Positions 32,718 to 42,784 of a stretch of DNA of 64,000 nt are shown piece by piece (positions within the stretch are counted from its first letter, which is position 1; each line of letters starts with the position of its first letter). The notes under the pieces are model-generated. The model ran no database searches and was not told the DNA's origin. It saw only the letters and a program-made list of their open reading frames with translations. The DNA is taken from positions 2,046,001-2,110,000 of the forward strand of contig BCKC01000005.1 of the NCBI GenBank assembly GCA_001600455.1. Direction: 5' to 3'. The position numbers and the translations under genes were made by a program. Source of the DNA: Endocalyx cinctus. Taxonomy: Eukaryota > Ascomycota > Sordariomycetes > Amphisphaeriales > Apiosporaceae.

Positions 32718-34903
32718 TTTCTCCTTCGATATAGCAAACAGAACTTCAAATTTATTGTCAATTATGTTACCCTAGTAGAATTTATGAAAAACTGGATATA
32801 ATATTATCGTTGCAGAAACGTAGGTGAAGTTGCTAGTATCTCACGATGGATGAATAGATTTAATTTATCTAAATGCTTATCTTAAGTTACTGATGTATGT
32901 AATCAACTGATAAGCTCGACTTAGCCGCATCCCAGCCACCTTATCTCCCAGCCACATCAATATCTTTCAAGGTGCAGGTCGAGTTGTATATCGGAAGAAA
33001 AGGAAAAGTTCATACATTATATTTATTATCCCCTCTATCAATAACAATTCTTTGGTGACGTGGTGAAAGCTAGAATTCGGTTGGGTCATGTTTACTCAAG
33101 CTCGGGAGTCCTTTTCCAAAACCACTGACCTGCAAAGACTCCTCTGTGAAAGGCCACTGATACATCAACGTTACGTTTTATATCATCGCCATTTATTGTC
33201 GCGCTGATATGCACGCTGGAACAGATGGATCAATATATTCATCAATGGATCGTTGAGCGCTTAGATTACGCCCTCCTAATTTACTTATTGGACACTAGCT
33301 GTGGTCGACAAAACCTAAGTTTTGGAGTCTGGTATAGAAAGAAGATGATGAAGAAAAGGGTTGAATGAGCAACGCTCCTAATCACTGTATACTCTAATTA
33401 TTTGATATTTCAAATAAATGATTCGTCCCATTCTGTTTCACCTTACATCTCTCGGCCAGAAAGGAGTGGGTGGGAGGTATATGTGTGCGAAGCAAGCGCG
33501 TATCATAATCTGCAGACGCTGTCGCAGGATCATAGTGCCCCCGTTCCGCTACTTTACTCATAAATCAGCATTACCCCTGACGAGGGTAAGCTCATGCTAA
33601 CATCACCAGACAAAAAGGAATACTTATCATAACTGCAGGCCCTTCTTCTTCTCTGTCCTTTCATTCTTATCCTAATATATGCTTCAAAAAATTTTCAACC
33701 TCGAGACATCGACGCCGTTAAGCCAAATGCATTATTTCAGAATCCTTCAACCTATCTTAGGGGGTCGACGCACGGAACTGATCCAGACGACCTGTCAACG
33801 AAGAACTCCGTGTCGGTGAAGAAAAAATTTTTTCTTCTCTAAAAAGAAATTCAGAAGGAATATCTTGCATGAGTTCGTATGCATGGCATACACTTCCTCT
33901 TCTTGAGGTATGTGTCAGAGCTGACGGAAAATAGGATCACCTTGACCGCTTAAGAGGTGTGTAGTATCACTAAAGTCCTTTAGCAAGGGATGCATTTTAT
34001 TGATGCGAGATTAAAAATACCTTACTGTATATTGGCATATAAAGTCTTTGCTTCTATTCATAGACCTCACTAGCGAATGCTGGTGTCTGGGTCAGGCGGC
34101 GAGGGTATGGTGGTATCACAGATCACCCTAGAGCGGGCAAAAATATGTCTCTTAGTGTGGGAGATCAGGTTCGGACGACATACACGAACTTCGTGAAGGA
34201 GGGGTGAGGGGGGCCAAACGAAAATTTTCGACGCCCAACCCAGAGTAGAACGGACCGATGAACCTGATTTCTATTCAATCTTCTGGGCCTAGTGGCATGC
34301 AACTTGCAGCGTTACCGGCAGGTGATGAACGCTGAGATGCAGCATCACAGCAGCAGGGAAAAGCACAGCGCCCAATTATATCTCGCTCTGGGCCTGGTAT
34401 GCCCACGTTTCTGCAGAAAGTTCATCGAGCCTTGGCGCACTTCTGACTGAAGGGGTAGAAGTCCGAGTGAAGGCAGGGATATGACTTGTTGGCGTGCTGC
34501 ATAGGGAGAGAGAGTGTGTGTGTGCCAATATGTACGCTTACTCCTGTATGGATTGCTCCTGGGAAGACTTTATAGGGTACAACTATGTGGCTGCAGAAGG
34601 ATAAGGTAGTAATCAGCGGTCAGGATACGAAAGAGCGTTGGTCATAGAAAAGGGGGGGCGGGGGCCAGTAGCACCGGAAGAAGTGAGAGCGGGGGTTTAT
34701 TTTATCATATGAGGGCTTATCCGCACTTCTAATGAGGTAAATGAGGATCCGCTCTCTTTTTTTTTTCCCTTGGGTCACCATATTGATGAGCAGACATAAT
34801 GCTGCCCGATGCCTGACTTAAAGAAACCATCCTATCGTCCTATTTTATTACATTTTTTCAAGAACAAGAAGAAAAGCAAATTGACGGGATACGGAAACAA
34901 TAG
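32718..34903. other. Divergent intergenic region
   Basis: 2.2 kb between the divergently transcribed cactin and AAA genes. It contains a perfect 20-base palindrome (33818-33837), a GA/GT microsatellite near 34506-34524 and a G-rich patch near 34651-34666. No supported gene. Confidence 0.45.
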
Positions 34904-37394
34904 ATGGTCAAAATGGGGCAGTCATGGTCAAAATCATCTAACAAGATGTCATCGATAAAAGGAACGCCAGACCGTACTGGCAATGTGCTTCAGATATCCG
35001 TTGGTAGGGATGAGCAGAATCCATTCATAACCGCTGAAGGGTCAGAATCTCAAAATCGTCCAACATCTCCTGAAAACCCCCCCGAGGATGAGAGAAGACT
35101 TGAGAACTCACCACAGCTCGCGAGGACCAGTTCTTACGCCACCTATCCGAGCTCACCAGCAAATACCCATGGATCTACTACGGTGGCGGATACTAGCACA
35201 AGTCCAACAAGCCACACAGCAGAGAGCATGAAGACAAGAAGAAAGGTAAATGTCACAGTCTCAGTTCTGATTGTTTATGAACAGAATAAATTTATTAAGC
35301 TAATCGTCTCTTCACAGTTATCGGAGCAACACAATCATAGATTATATCGACGGGAAAGCAATCTCGACGAACGTCCCCAACAACATCTCGACTCCCATGA
35401 GAACGTCTTTCAGAAACAATTCGCACCCACTGGATGCTCATTAAAAATCACCTCTCCTATACTGTTGAAAATTCTGCAAGACGCCGCTAGGGGTTCGCCC
35501 AGCATGTTGCAGAACCGAGAGTTGTTTTCCTCTAGCAGCATAGTCGAACCCTATGGCCTGATTTTTAACCACCAAGAAACAATCGTGAGTATAGGAAAGA
35601 ACCATGGTGATCCCAAGGGAACCTCGCACGTGAGTCAATTACTTGACTTCATGAGGGAAGAAAACGCCCCGGCCTGGAGGAAGCGAGAGGAGATTAAATC
35701 GAAAACGTGTGCTAAAATTGCCTTTGAGCACCTCTGGCTTATCTACCCTCCTGGAGCGCCCGTTCTTAAAAAGGACAATGGCGTTTGGAGAGCGTATAAA
35801 ATTGAGCGACTCGAAGATATATTCTTACCACACTCTGACGTAACAATGATCCATGCTCGCTATCTTGATTTTGATGATACAGGTAAATATCTGGTACCGC
35901 ACACCGCAATATTCAAAGTATCTCGATATTCTTCTGAGCGATTAGTAGAAAACCTTGAGCTTGTCCCCATGTGGCATTTCGGGAGCATCCAGAACCATCT
36001 TGTCTCCCAGATACGCGAGCGCGGTCAAAAATACTGGGATTTGGGTCGCCAGGTGCACTATCGCCAATATAAAGGAGATGCTTGGCCAACAGCCAGCGGT
36101 GATGTAAGCAACAACGTCCACATACAGAGGTTTTCGAAGAATTATCATGCTAAACAGAGTTGGCAGTATCCCCTGAAAGTCATCGTCGATTATGCGACCA
36201 CTAGCAAGCACAAGCGAGACGAAGAAATAGTGGAAACCCAGAGCAGCGATTCATCATGTTCGGTCTGCCTTGGAGACGCCATTGAACTCGTCTCATATCC
36301 TTGGGACACCCCGCATGACAGCGACACATGCTCCAAAACGAATTCTTCTATTTCAAGGGTGTACCGGAGAACATCGATCAGTAAACTAGACTCATTTCAC
36401 TTTTGCCCACCCAGAGTTTGGGCGTTCTCCTTGGAGTTTGAGTCTTGGAGGAAATGTTTGCCTGAGGAACTCGATGTAGTTGAAGCCCAGGAAAAGCCCT
36501 TGAAAGAACTACGGATGGAACCAGACGCAAGAGACTACCTTGAGGTCACGGTCGCCAATTACAAGGAAGATCACTTGCATGGGAGCCTCGATAATATCAG
36601 AGGCAAAGGCGGTGCAATAAATATTCTCCTATATGGTAAGGTTGGAATGGGGAAAACCGCAACAGTCGGTACGTATAGGCCGAACAAATCATCTCCGTAA
36701 AATCGTCTTAATGCTAACCTCTTGAATAGAATCTCTGGCTGAAAAATATGAATGCCCTTTATACAGAGTGGTGTTTCAAACCTTAGGAACCAAGCCAGAT
36801 GAGGTCGCAAAGAAACTCCGTCAAACGTTCCTACGCGCAGAAAACTGGAACGCAATCCTTCTATTAGATGACGCGGACATGTATATGATGCCCAAGGATG
36901 ATTATGACCTGAAACGCAATGCCCTCACTTCGATATTATTGCATCATCTGGAGTATTCGAGGGGGCTCCATTTTATCACCGTCAGTTTCCCCTGCAAGTT
37001 GGACCACACATTCAAGTCGCACCTCAACATGTCTTTTCATTTGCGTGACTTCACCAAGTGGGACCAAGTCACCGTCTGGATTAGGTCCATCGAGGCAATC
37101 GAGGCCCATCGTATTAAGGACAAGGGCGAGATCGTGTCGTTTATTAAGAATGATCTCGAGCAATATCTAGAGAATTTGCGCCCTTCGATGAAAATGGAGA
37201 TGAATGGCCGACAGATTAGGAACTGTGTAAGTGCTGCTGTGGCTCTTGCTGGCGACAATCAGGAAGATGGCCTCGATTTGAGCCATATCAAGAAGGTCCT
37301 GGGACTAGGGAACGACTTCCATTCATATTTGGTGAAACATGGGCTTCTAGAACCCAACGAGCGATTAGGTGGCGCTTATGTACCTGATCCGTAG
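34904..37394 (+). CDS. DUF7025/AAA+ ATPase with degenerate catalytic motifs
   Basis: Member of a large fungal family with an N-terminal DUF7025 region and a C-terminal AAA+ domain; functions are unknown. Exons 34904-35245, 35318-36668 and 36730-37394 give 785 residues. The first 200 are disordered. Residues about 220-370 match DUF7025 style (FEHLWLIYPPGAPVL, GVWRAYKIERL, RYLDFDDTGKYL). The AAA+ core has Walker A GKVGMGKT (554-561) and Walker B LLLDDAD (DDAD at 611-614). Compared with relatives, which read GPPGVGKT, DEAD, TTNR and SRIH, it has Asp612 instead of the catalytic Glu, Ser650 at the sensor-1 Asn position, and His662 at the arginine-finger position. It may bind but not efficiently hydrolyse ATP. 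Intron 1 (72 bp) is a multiple of three without stops, so it may be retained. It converges on the gene at 37739-38850. Confidence 0.85.
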
Positions 37395-37738
37395 TAGTAA
37401 CATCTGCCGTAGGCAGTAAGGGTTGAACGATTGAACGACTGAACGATTTTTTTATGTCAGATTAGCCTATAGACAGTAATTAATTAGTTATAGCTGCGTT
37501 GACCTCAAGATCATTCCGTCCAGCGTGATTGTTTGGTATTACTCACCCAACATATTAGGAGATAGGGCCTATTTAATATATCGCGTAACTGCGAAAGAAA
37601 TATTATTGGGCCATTGCCATCAATTGAAGTAAACCGTATAACGTAATGTATGCAAGGCGATTTCGAGTAGTCTCGGCTACTCGAGATATTCGTAGCACCT
37701 TTGATGTCTTGATTTTCTATCATAACATCGTATACTCT
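37395..37738. other. Convergent 3' spacer
   Basis: Short spacer between the ends of two convergent genes, with tandem gaacgattgaacgactgaacgat-like heptads near 37422-37448. No gene. Confidence 0.5.
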
Positions 37739-38850
37739 TCATAATGGTTTTCGATCTCTATCGCGACGCCTGTTTTTGAGCACGATGTATGAACGATTCA
37801 AGTCTTTCATATGCATCATCAGAGACTCGGATAACCGCATTTCCCTGTTCGTGACTAAAACCTTCACGAGTATATTTTTCTCTTGAAGGTCTTTTATAAA
37901 TAGCTTTAGATGTCTGAGAAATCCGTGGAATGTAGACTCGCCGTTATCACGAGGAAAGACTCTGTCGCAGTTGTCGACGTTATCAAGTGTAACGAAAAGA
38001 AGCCGAACCCCCGCCTGAACAATATAATCCTTAAGTTGATCCCAATAGTCTGCTTGACCAGAGCTACATGGCCCAACGAATGTGTTTCTGTATCGTTTTC
38101 GAATTTGGACAATGAAATCTTGCCAAATAGTCGTCTCTTGCAAAGTTTGCTTATCCGTGGTCTGACCGCAGAAGCAGCTTATAATAGCCGTCATCTCGTT
38201 TGGTATGTTAGATCGATCGATTGCGCGCTTGATTTCAGGTATTAATTCCAATGTTATATCAGTCGTCCAATGTGAGTTAGATCCATTGTCGTCGTATCTG
38301 TCGATAGATATAAAGCTACTTTTGCAAACGCCAATCCAGTCGGATATCGCTCTTAATTGACTCGGGCTCAATATGTCAATAACCCGTTTCTTAGATCGTG
38401 GGTATTTATCTAGGCAACATGCCACATCTCTTTCAAAATTGGACGTGAACGGTACGTTATTATTGGCGGGGCTTTTCTCGGGAGCCGTCTGATAATAACG
38501 GTCTTTAGAGAAAGTCGTGTTATTCCCTGTCGAAGGTGTGATATCAATCGCAGACACAGAATAGCTCGCCACTGTATATATTATAAGCAAGATACATAAG
38601 GCATAGAAGAGGGCGAATACAGCTTACTTCTCTCAAGCGCATAGTCGCCATTTGCAGCACCTCCGATCTTGGCCTTCAGGAAATCTTGCGCAATGAATTT
38701 CAACGCTTCTTCGATACCTGGCCCATTGAAATTAAATATTGTTGGGTTTATTACTTGTGAGATATTAACTTGTTTAGATTGACCAGAAGAAGAATTGCCG
38801 TTAATTGCGCTGGATGGATGCATCATCCTCCATGGCCATGCATGGAACAC
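37739..38850 (-). CDS. NACHT/STAND-related protein lacking a P-loop
   Basis: Two exons on the minus strand, 38850-38628 and 38571-37739, give 351 residues. I do not recognise a named family. The layout resembles fungal STAND-type signalling proteins: a short N-terminal Asn/Ile/Phe-rich segment (SQVINPTIFNFNGPGIEEAL, about 30-50), then alternating strands and helices with SSFISIDRYD, HWTTDITLELIPEIKRAI, MTAIISCFCG, a RLLFVTLDNVDNCDR strand resembling a Walker B/sensor segment, and LVKVLVTNRE resembling sensor 1. No GxxxxGKS/T loop is present, so nucleotide binding is doubtful. No leucine-rich, WD, ankyrin or TPR repeats follow; the protein ends in a basic tail. The splice join is inferred from a good GTAAGC donor and ACAG acceptor that restore the frame. 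It could be a decayed or minimal NLR-like gene. Confidence 0.65.
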
Positions 38851-40045
38851 TCCGACTTCTCAGCTATGCAGGAAACGGGAATATTGTAGAATCGATTGTC
38901 GCGCTGATTGAATACACCCCGCTTCGATGTTGGATGTGTTAGCAATAAGAATATTCATTCGGTCGCATAATAGGCGACGAAAAAAAGAAAAGTGTCTTTG
39001 AAGCGTTGGTTGGCGAAACTGGCGTCATAGGATGGCCAAAGGTATTTAAAGATGGGCGACAATTGATTGAGAGGAAGTAATGACAGGTTCGAAAGTGATA
39101 AAGAAAGAAAGAAGAATGCCTATCACGCGTAAAGTGCCTTGCGCACTCGCGCGTGTTCCTTGGCCCGCGAACCAAGGAGCCTTAGATTGTTCAACTAAGA
39201 ACGCATGTAAAGATCAATCCATCTTCCCATTGGGCGGGTGATGCCCTCCATCGTCGGTTCAATGAAACAAGCCACTTGAACCTAGAATCCCTCTGGACAA
39301 GTTCAGGGTGCTTTCTTCTCCAACATTCCACCGAACTTACAGAAACGTGGGGTTAAGGTAAGCGGCCTCTCAGTATCTTCGGCCCCCAACTCAAACTTTC
39401 TGCAGGGTCATGTACATAGTATATGACGCTATGCGGGTAATAATACTTCGGATAAGTCGCTGGGGTCAATTATAAATACGATGACAGCTATGCGCTGAAT
39501 GGTGGCTCCATTTTTGGTTGCTTTTACAACAATTGTCGACTTGAAGAGTTCTGTTGAAGAGATTCCACCTTACCAGACCCCTGGAGGTCATTTGACTGAT
39601 TTATAATCTGAAAGAGGCGGTGCCGTGAGCGTAGATAAGAGGAAAGCAAAGCTTCGTCATCGAGGGAGGTTTCTCTAGGCAGCGACACATCCTGGCAGCC
39701 CTGGCTACTTATGTCCAATAAATAAGCCATCACACGGTTATTATAAAACTCTCTCTTATTTACTTATATTTATTATTCGCATATCGACTCAACAATTCGG
39801 ACATTCCCAAATGAACAATAAGCTTCATCATTTCTAGTTAACAGATACTCCTTTGAGGAGGAAAAGGTATTTTCTCATTGGGTTTTTTTTTAATCTTCTC
39901 TTTTGTTTTTTATTTTTAGCTCATCTGAGTTCTTTGTACAAGGTCAAAAGGTAATTGGTCAAGTAATTAACATATACATCTGAAGAATTGAAAAGTCTCT
40001 CTCCTACATCCACCCGTTCTCCCTTTCCACTCTACGACATCTCAT
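38851..40045. other. Intergenic spacer
   Basis: 1.2 kb without a supported gene; the right end is the 3' flank of the AA9 gene and includes a T-rich stretch near 39880-39920. Confidence 0.45.
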
Positions 40046-41080
40046 CTACTGAACGTGTCGGATCTGGCGAGCGTGACGACGCTTCTTGCAGTTGAACTTG
40101 GGGGTAGTAGTAGCGGCGGCGGCCGAAGAAGTTGTGGTAGCGGCAGCATCGGCAGCCGGGGCGGCGGCGACCGCGTCGGTAGCGGAGGCTGAAGCAACAG
40201 CCGATGAAGAGCTGGTAGTGGTGGCGGCAGCGGCAGTGGCAGCGCTCGTAGTAGCAGCCGCGCTGTTGGAGGAATCGCTGCTGCTGCTGCTGCTGGTACC
40301 GTCCAAAGACGGCAGAGCAGGGCCGGGAATGACGTACTCGGAGACGGAGGTAAGGCTCTCGTCGTTATAGATGTTGTAGAGGATACCGGCTTCGGTGGAA
40401 GTGTAGAGGCTGGTACCGACGACGCCGTCGGGGCTCGAAGAGCCGGAACCGCTGATCTGGAGGTTGATGCACTGGGGGTAGAGCTGGGCGCCGCCCTCCG
40501 AGCCGGCCGAGTGGAGGGCGATGATCTCGTGGCGCAGGACGTAGTTTCCCGGCTTGATGGAGGTGGGGATGGTCGTGCTCCACTTGAACCCGTTGTCGAC
40601 GATGAGGTCGTCGGCCCACTTACCGGTGGTGCCGGATCCGGACCCGAGCTCGAGCTCGCCCATCTCGTCGATCTTGAACCACTTCAGGGTCGACTTGTCG
40701 ACGGTGGCGCAGTCGCCGCCGCAGTCGGCCAGGTAGTCGATCACCGGCCCCTTGTGGCTCTCGGGCCACGTGTTCCACGTCAGCGTCACGTTGGAACCGG
40801 CCGTCACAGGCGCGCTGAGCGCCGCGTTGGAGGCGTCCAGGTGGCAGATGACGTCGCCGCTGGCGAGAGCGGTGGAGGTTGAAGCCACGAAACCAGTATC
40901 GGTGGCGCCGTTGCTCCATGCGATACGATCCGTGGCAGCTTGGTAGGGGGCCGAGGACGGGTTGTATCCCTCGTACGTGACGCCTTCAATCTCGATCTCG
41001 CTAACGAAGCCGTGGGCCGAGACGGCCGAGGCGCCGACGAAAGCGGCAAGGACGGCGGAGGTAAACTTGAATGAAGGCAT
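40046..41080 (-). CDS. AA9 lytic polysaccharide monooxygenase
   Basis: Secreted copper enzyme of the AA9 (formerly GH61) family, which oxidatively cleaves cellulose and related glucans. Intronless, 344 residues. A signal peptide (1-22, hydrophobic, ending AVSA) leaves His23 as mature N-terminus, the first ligand of the histidine brace. The second ligand is His109 in WPESHKGPV, and the axial Tyr is Tyr201 in QLYPQC. The second-sphere motif RHEIIALH is at 183-190. Cys79/Cys204 and Cys120/Cys124 are likely disulfide pairs. From about residue 258 the chain is Ser, Ala and Thr-rich and ends in a basic FNCKKRRHARQ tail; there is no CBM1. The start at 41080 is chosen because it begins the signal peptide; the frame upstream lacks another ATG. 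The GC content is clearly higher than in the flanks. Confidence 0.95.
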   Translation of the reverse strand: MPSFKFTSAVLAAFVGASAVSAHGFVSEIEIEGVTYEGYNPSSAPYQAATDRIAWSNGATDTGFVASTSTALASGDVICHLDASNAALSAPVTAGSNVTLTWNTWPESHKGPVIDYLADCGGDCATVDKSTLKWFKIDEMGELELGSGSGTTGKWADDLIVDNGFKWSTTIPTSIKPGNYVLRHEIIALHSAGSEGGAQLYPQCINLQISGSGSSSPDGVVGTSLYTSTEAGILYNIYNDESLTSVSEYVIPGPALPSLDGTSSSSSSDSSNSAAATTSAATAAAATTTSSSSAVASASATDAVAAAPAADAAATTTSSAAAATTTPKFNCKKRRHARQIRHVQ

Positions 41081-42784
41081 TTTTTTTTTTGTTATATGAA
41101 GCAAGAAAAAAAATGGAGTGTAAGTGTGTTACTTGTAAGTGTACAAAAGGTTTGAAGATAAATCGAGAGTCGAAGAATATCTGAGTCTCAAAAGATCTAT
41201 CGAAAGGCCGACTTGCGGAAAAAAGAATGAATGACTTCGAGTCAAAAAGTGAGTGTAAATCTACCACGAGGGTGAGTCAAAGAATGTAATTCAAAAAAGA
41301 GAATGACGAAACAAAAAAAAAGAATGGAACGTTGACCTGCGATGAGCTTTGAGATGGAACTCGTGAGGAAAAAAAGAGAGAAAAAATCCTACTATTCTGG
41401 GAGATGCGACGACATCCTTATAGGCTTCGTCTTGCCCTTCTCCTGAGCGCGAATTTTCGGTTCTACGTTACCTCATTTAGCTGCCCTTCAAGGGTAACGA
41501 ACGGAATCCACTCCTACTGGGATACTAACAAAGGAGTTGAACCCATTTTGCACTATATTACGCAAACCTACCCCTTGGCAAGTACGATAAAATTATTTCA
41601 ATCAATGGCATGAGACAACGAACCCGAATTGGTGGGAAATTTGCCTAGAAAAGGTCTCAAGGACCCCCCAGTCCGACAACATCAGATGCATGGCTGTCAA
41701 AAGAAGAAAAAAGAGGGGACGAGAACACCAGCATCATACTATGTACGTACGTCTTAACATAAAATGAGCTGTACCGAAAAAGGAACATCAAGCCCGAGGC
41801 CCTGTTTCAAGTCTTCCTGACAGTCTTCAGCCTCAGGGTAGCACTTTGTATGTGGTTTGCACCACATACACTATATTTGAGAGGAGACCCATAATATGAC
41901 CCGCCACGGTCCCTTGGCGGAGATCCGCTGTAACAGATGCGAACTATCTACCCGGCGGCGATCTAGTGTACTAAAACGGGTTGACGGCAAGAGTTCTTCT
42001 GGCTTACCCCTTTTAGTATAGCAAATATGCCGCAGCCCGTCATCGTCTGTGGGTGAAATGAAGGCGCAGCTAAAGTGACAGTTGGTATACATGAATGAGA
42101 TGGCAGAGGATCGGATGACGTGAATTGTAACTGTCGATTGTGAGATAAGTAACCTAGCGCGATTAGTGTAATTGATTCTAATGATAATCCTTTTGCAATT
42201 AATGTAGAGTAAGGTCTACGCTGAAAGTAGCTGAATTTCAAGGCTTGGGGAAATCGACGATCGTCATCTCGTTTAGGCAATATCCCTTCTCATGACCTCT
42301 TCCCACACACAATACACTGGAGCCTTACTATACTATATTTCTGACTCTGCCAAGTAGATCTGGAGTACATTAGTTAATATTAACCCTCTCCACATACACT
42401 CTGAACTAGCTTGATGTCTGTTGATGATTTATGACGCTGCAATATCGACGAATTACATGAGTACCTGCAAGGTTTATGGTTTTTTTTTTTTTATTTCTTC
42501 TATCTACTTCTAACTATTGAGATAGTTATCGTCATCATAAGGGTAACTGTAACCGAAGTGGCTGGTATCTAACAAAAGCATGTCTCGTGGCTGTGGCCAC
42601 TATCGCACCACGCGATTAAACGATTTAGACAGTGAAATCATACAGACGCCATCAAAGGGAAGGGGAAGCGTAAAAACAAATATCCCATCACTATAGAATA
42701 ATGCAAAATCTAACACGAGGCGAAGCCTAAAATATCCATGCTTCTTATGTTAACGACCTAGGACAAAGCGCAGACACCACCACA
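41081..42784. other. AA9 promoter region and spacer
   Basis: 1.7 kb between the AA9 start and the KAP120 3' end. It contains A-rich leader sequence near 41081-41400, a perfect 10-bp inverted repeat at 41847-41870 and a T tract near 42480-42491. No gene was supported. Confidence 0.5.
41847..41870. repeat. Perfect 10-bp inverted repeat with 4-base loop
   Basis: Arms tgtatgtggt and accacataca are exactly complementary around a TTGC loop, about 770 bp upstream of the AA9 start codon. Confidence 0.7.

Noticed and set aside
33818..33837. Perfect 20-base A/T palindrome
   Set aside because: Mostly A6T6 flanked by gaag/cttc; low complexity makes it easy to arise by chance.
40086..40946. Plus-strand Ala/Val-rich frames over the AA9 gene
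   Set aside because: Antisense shadows of a GC-rich coding sequence.
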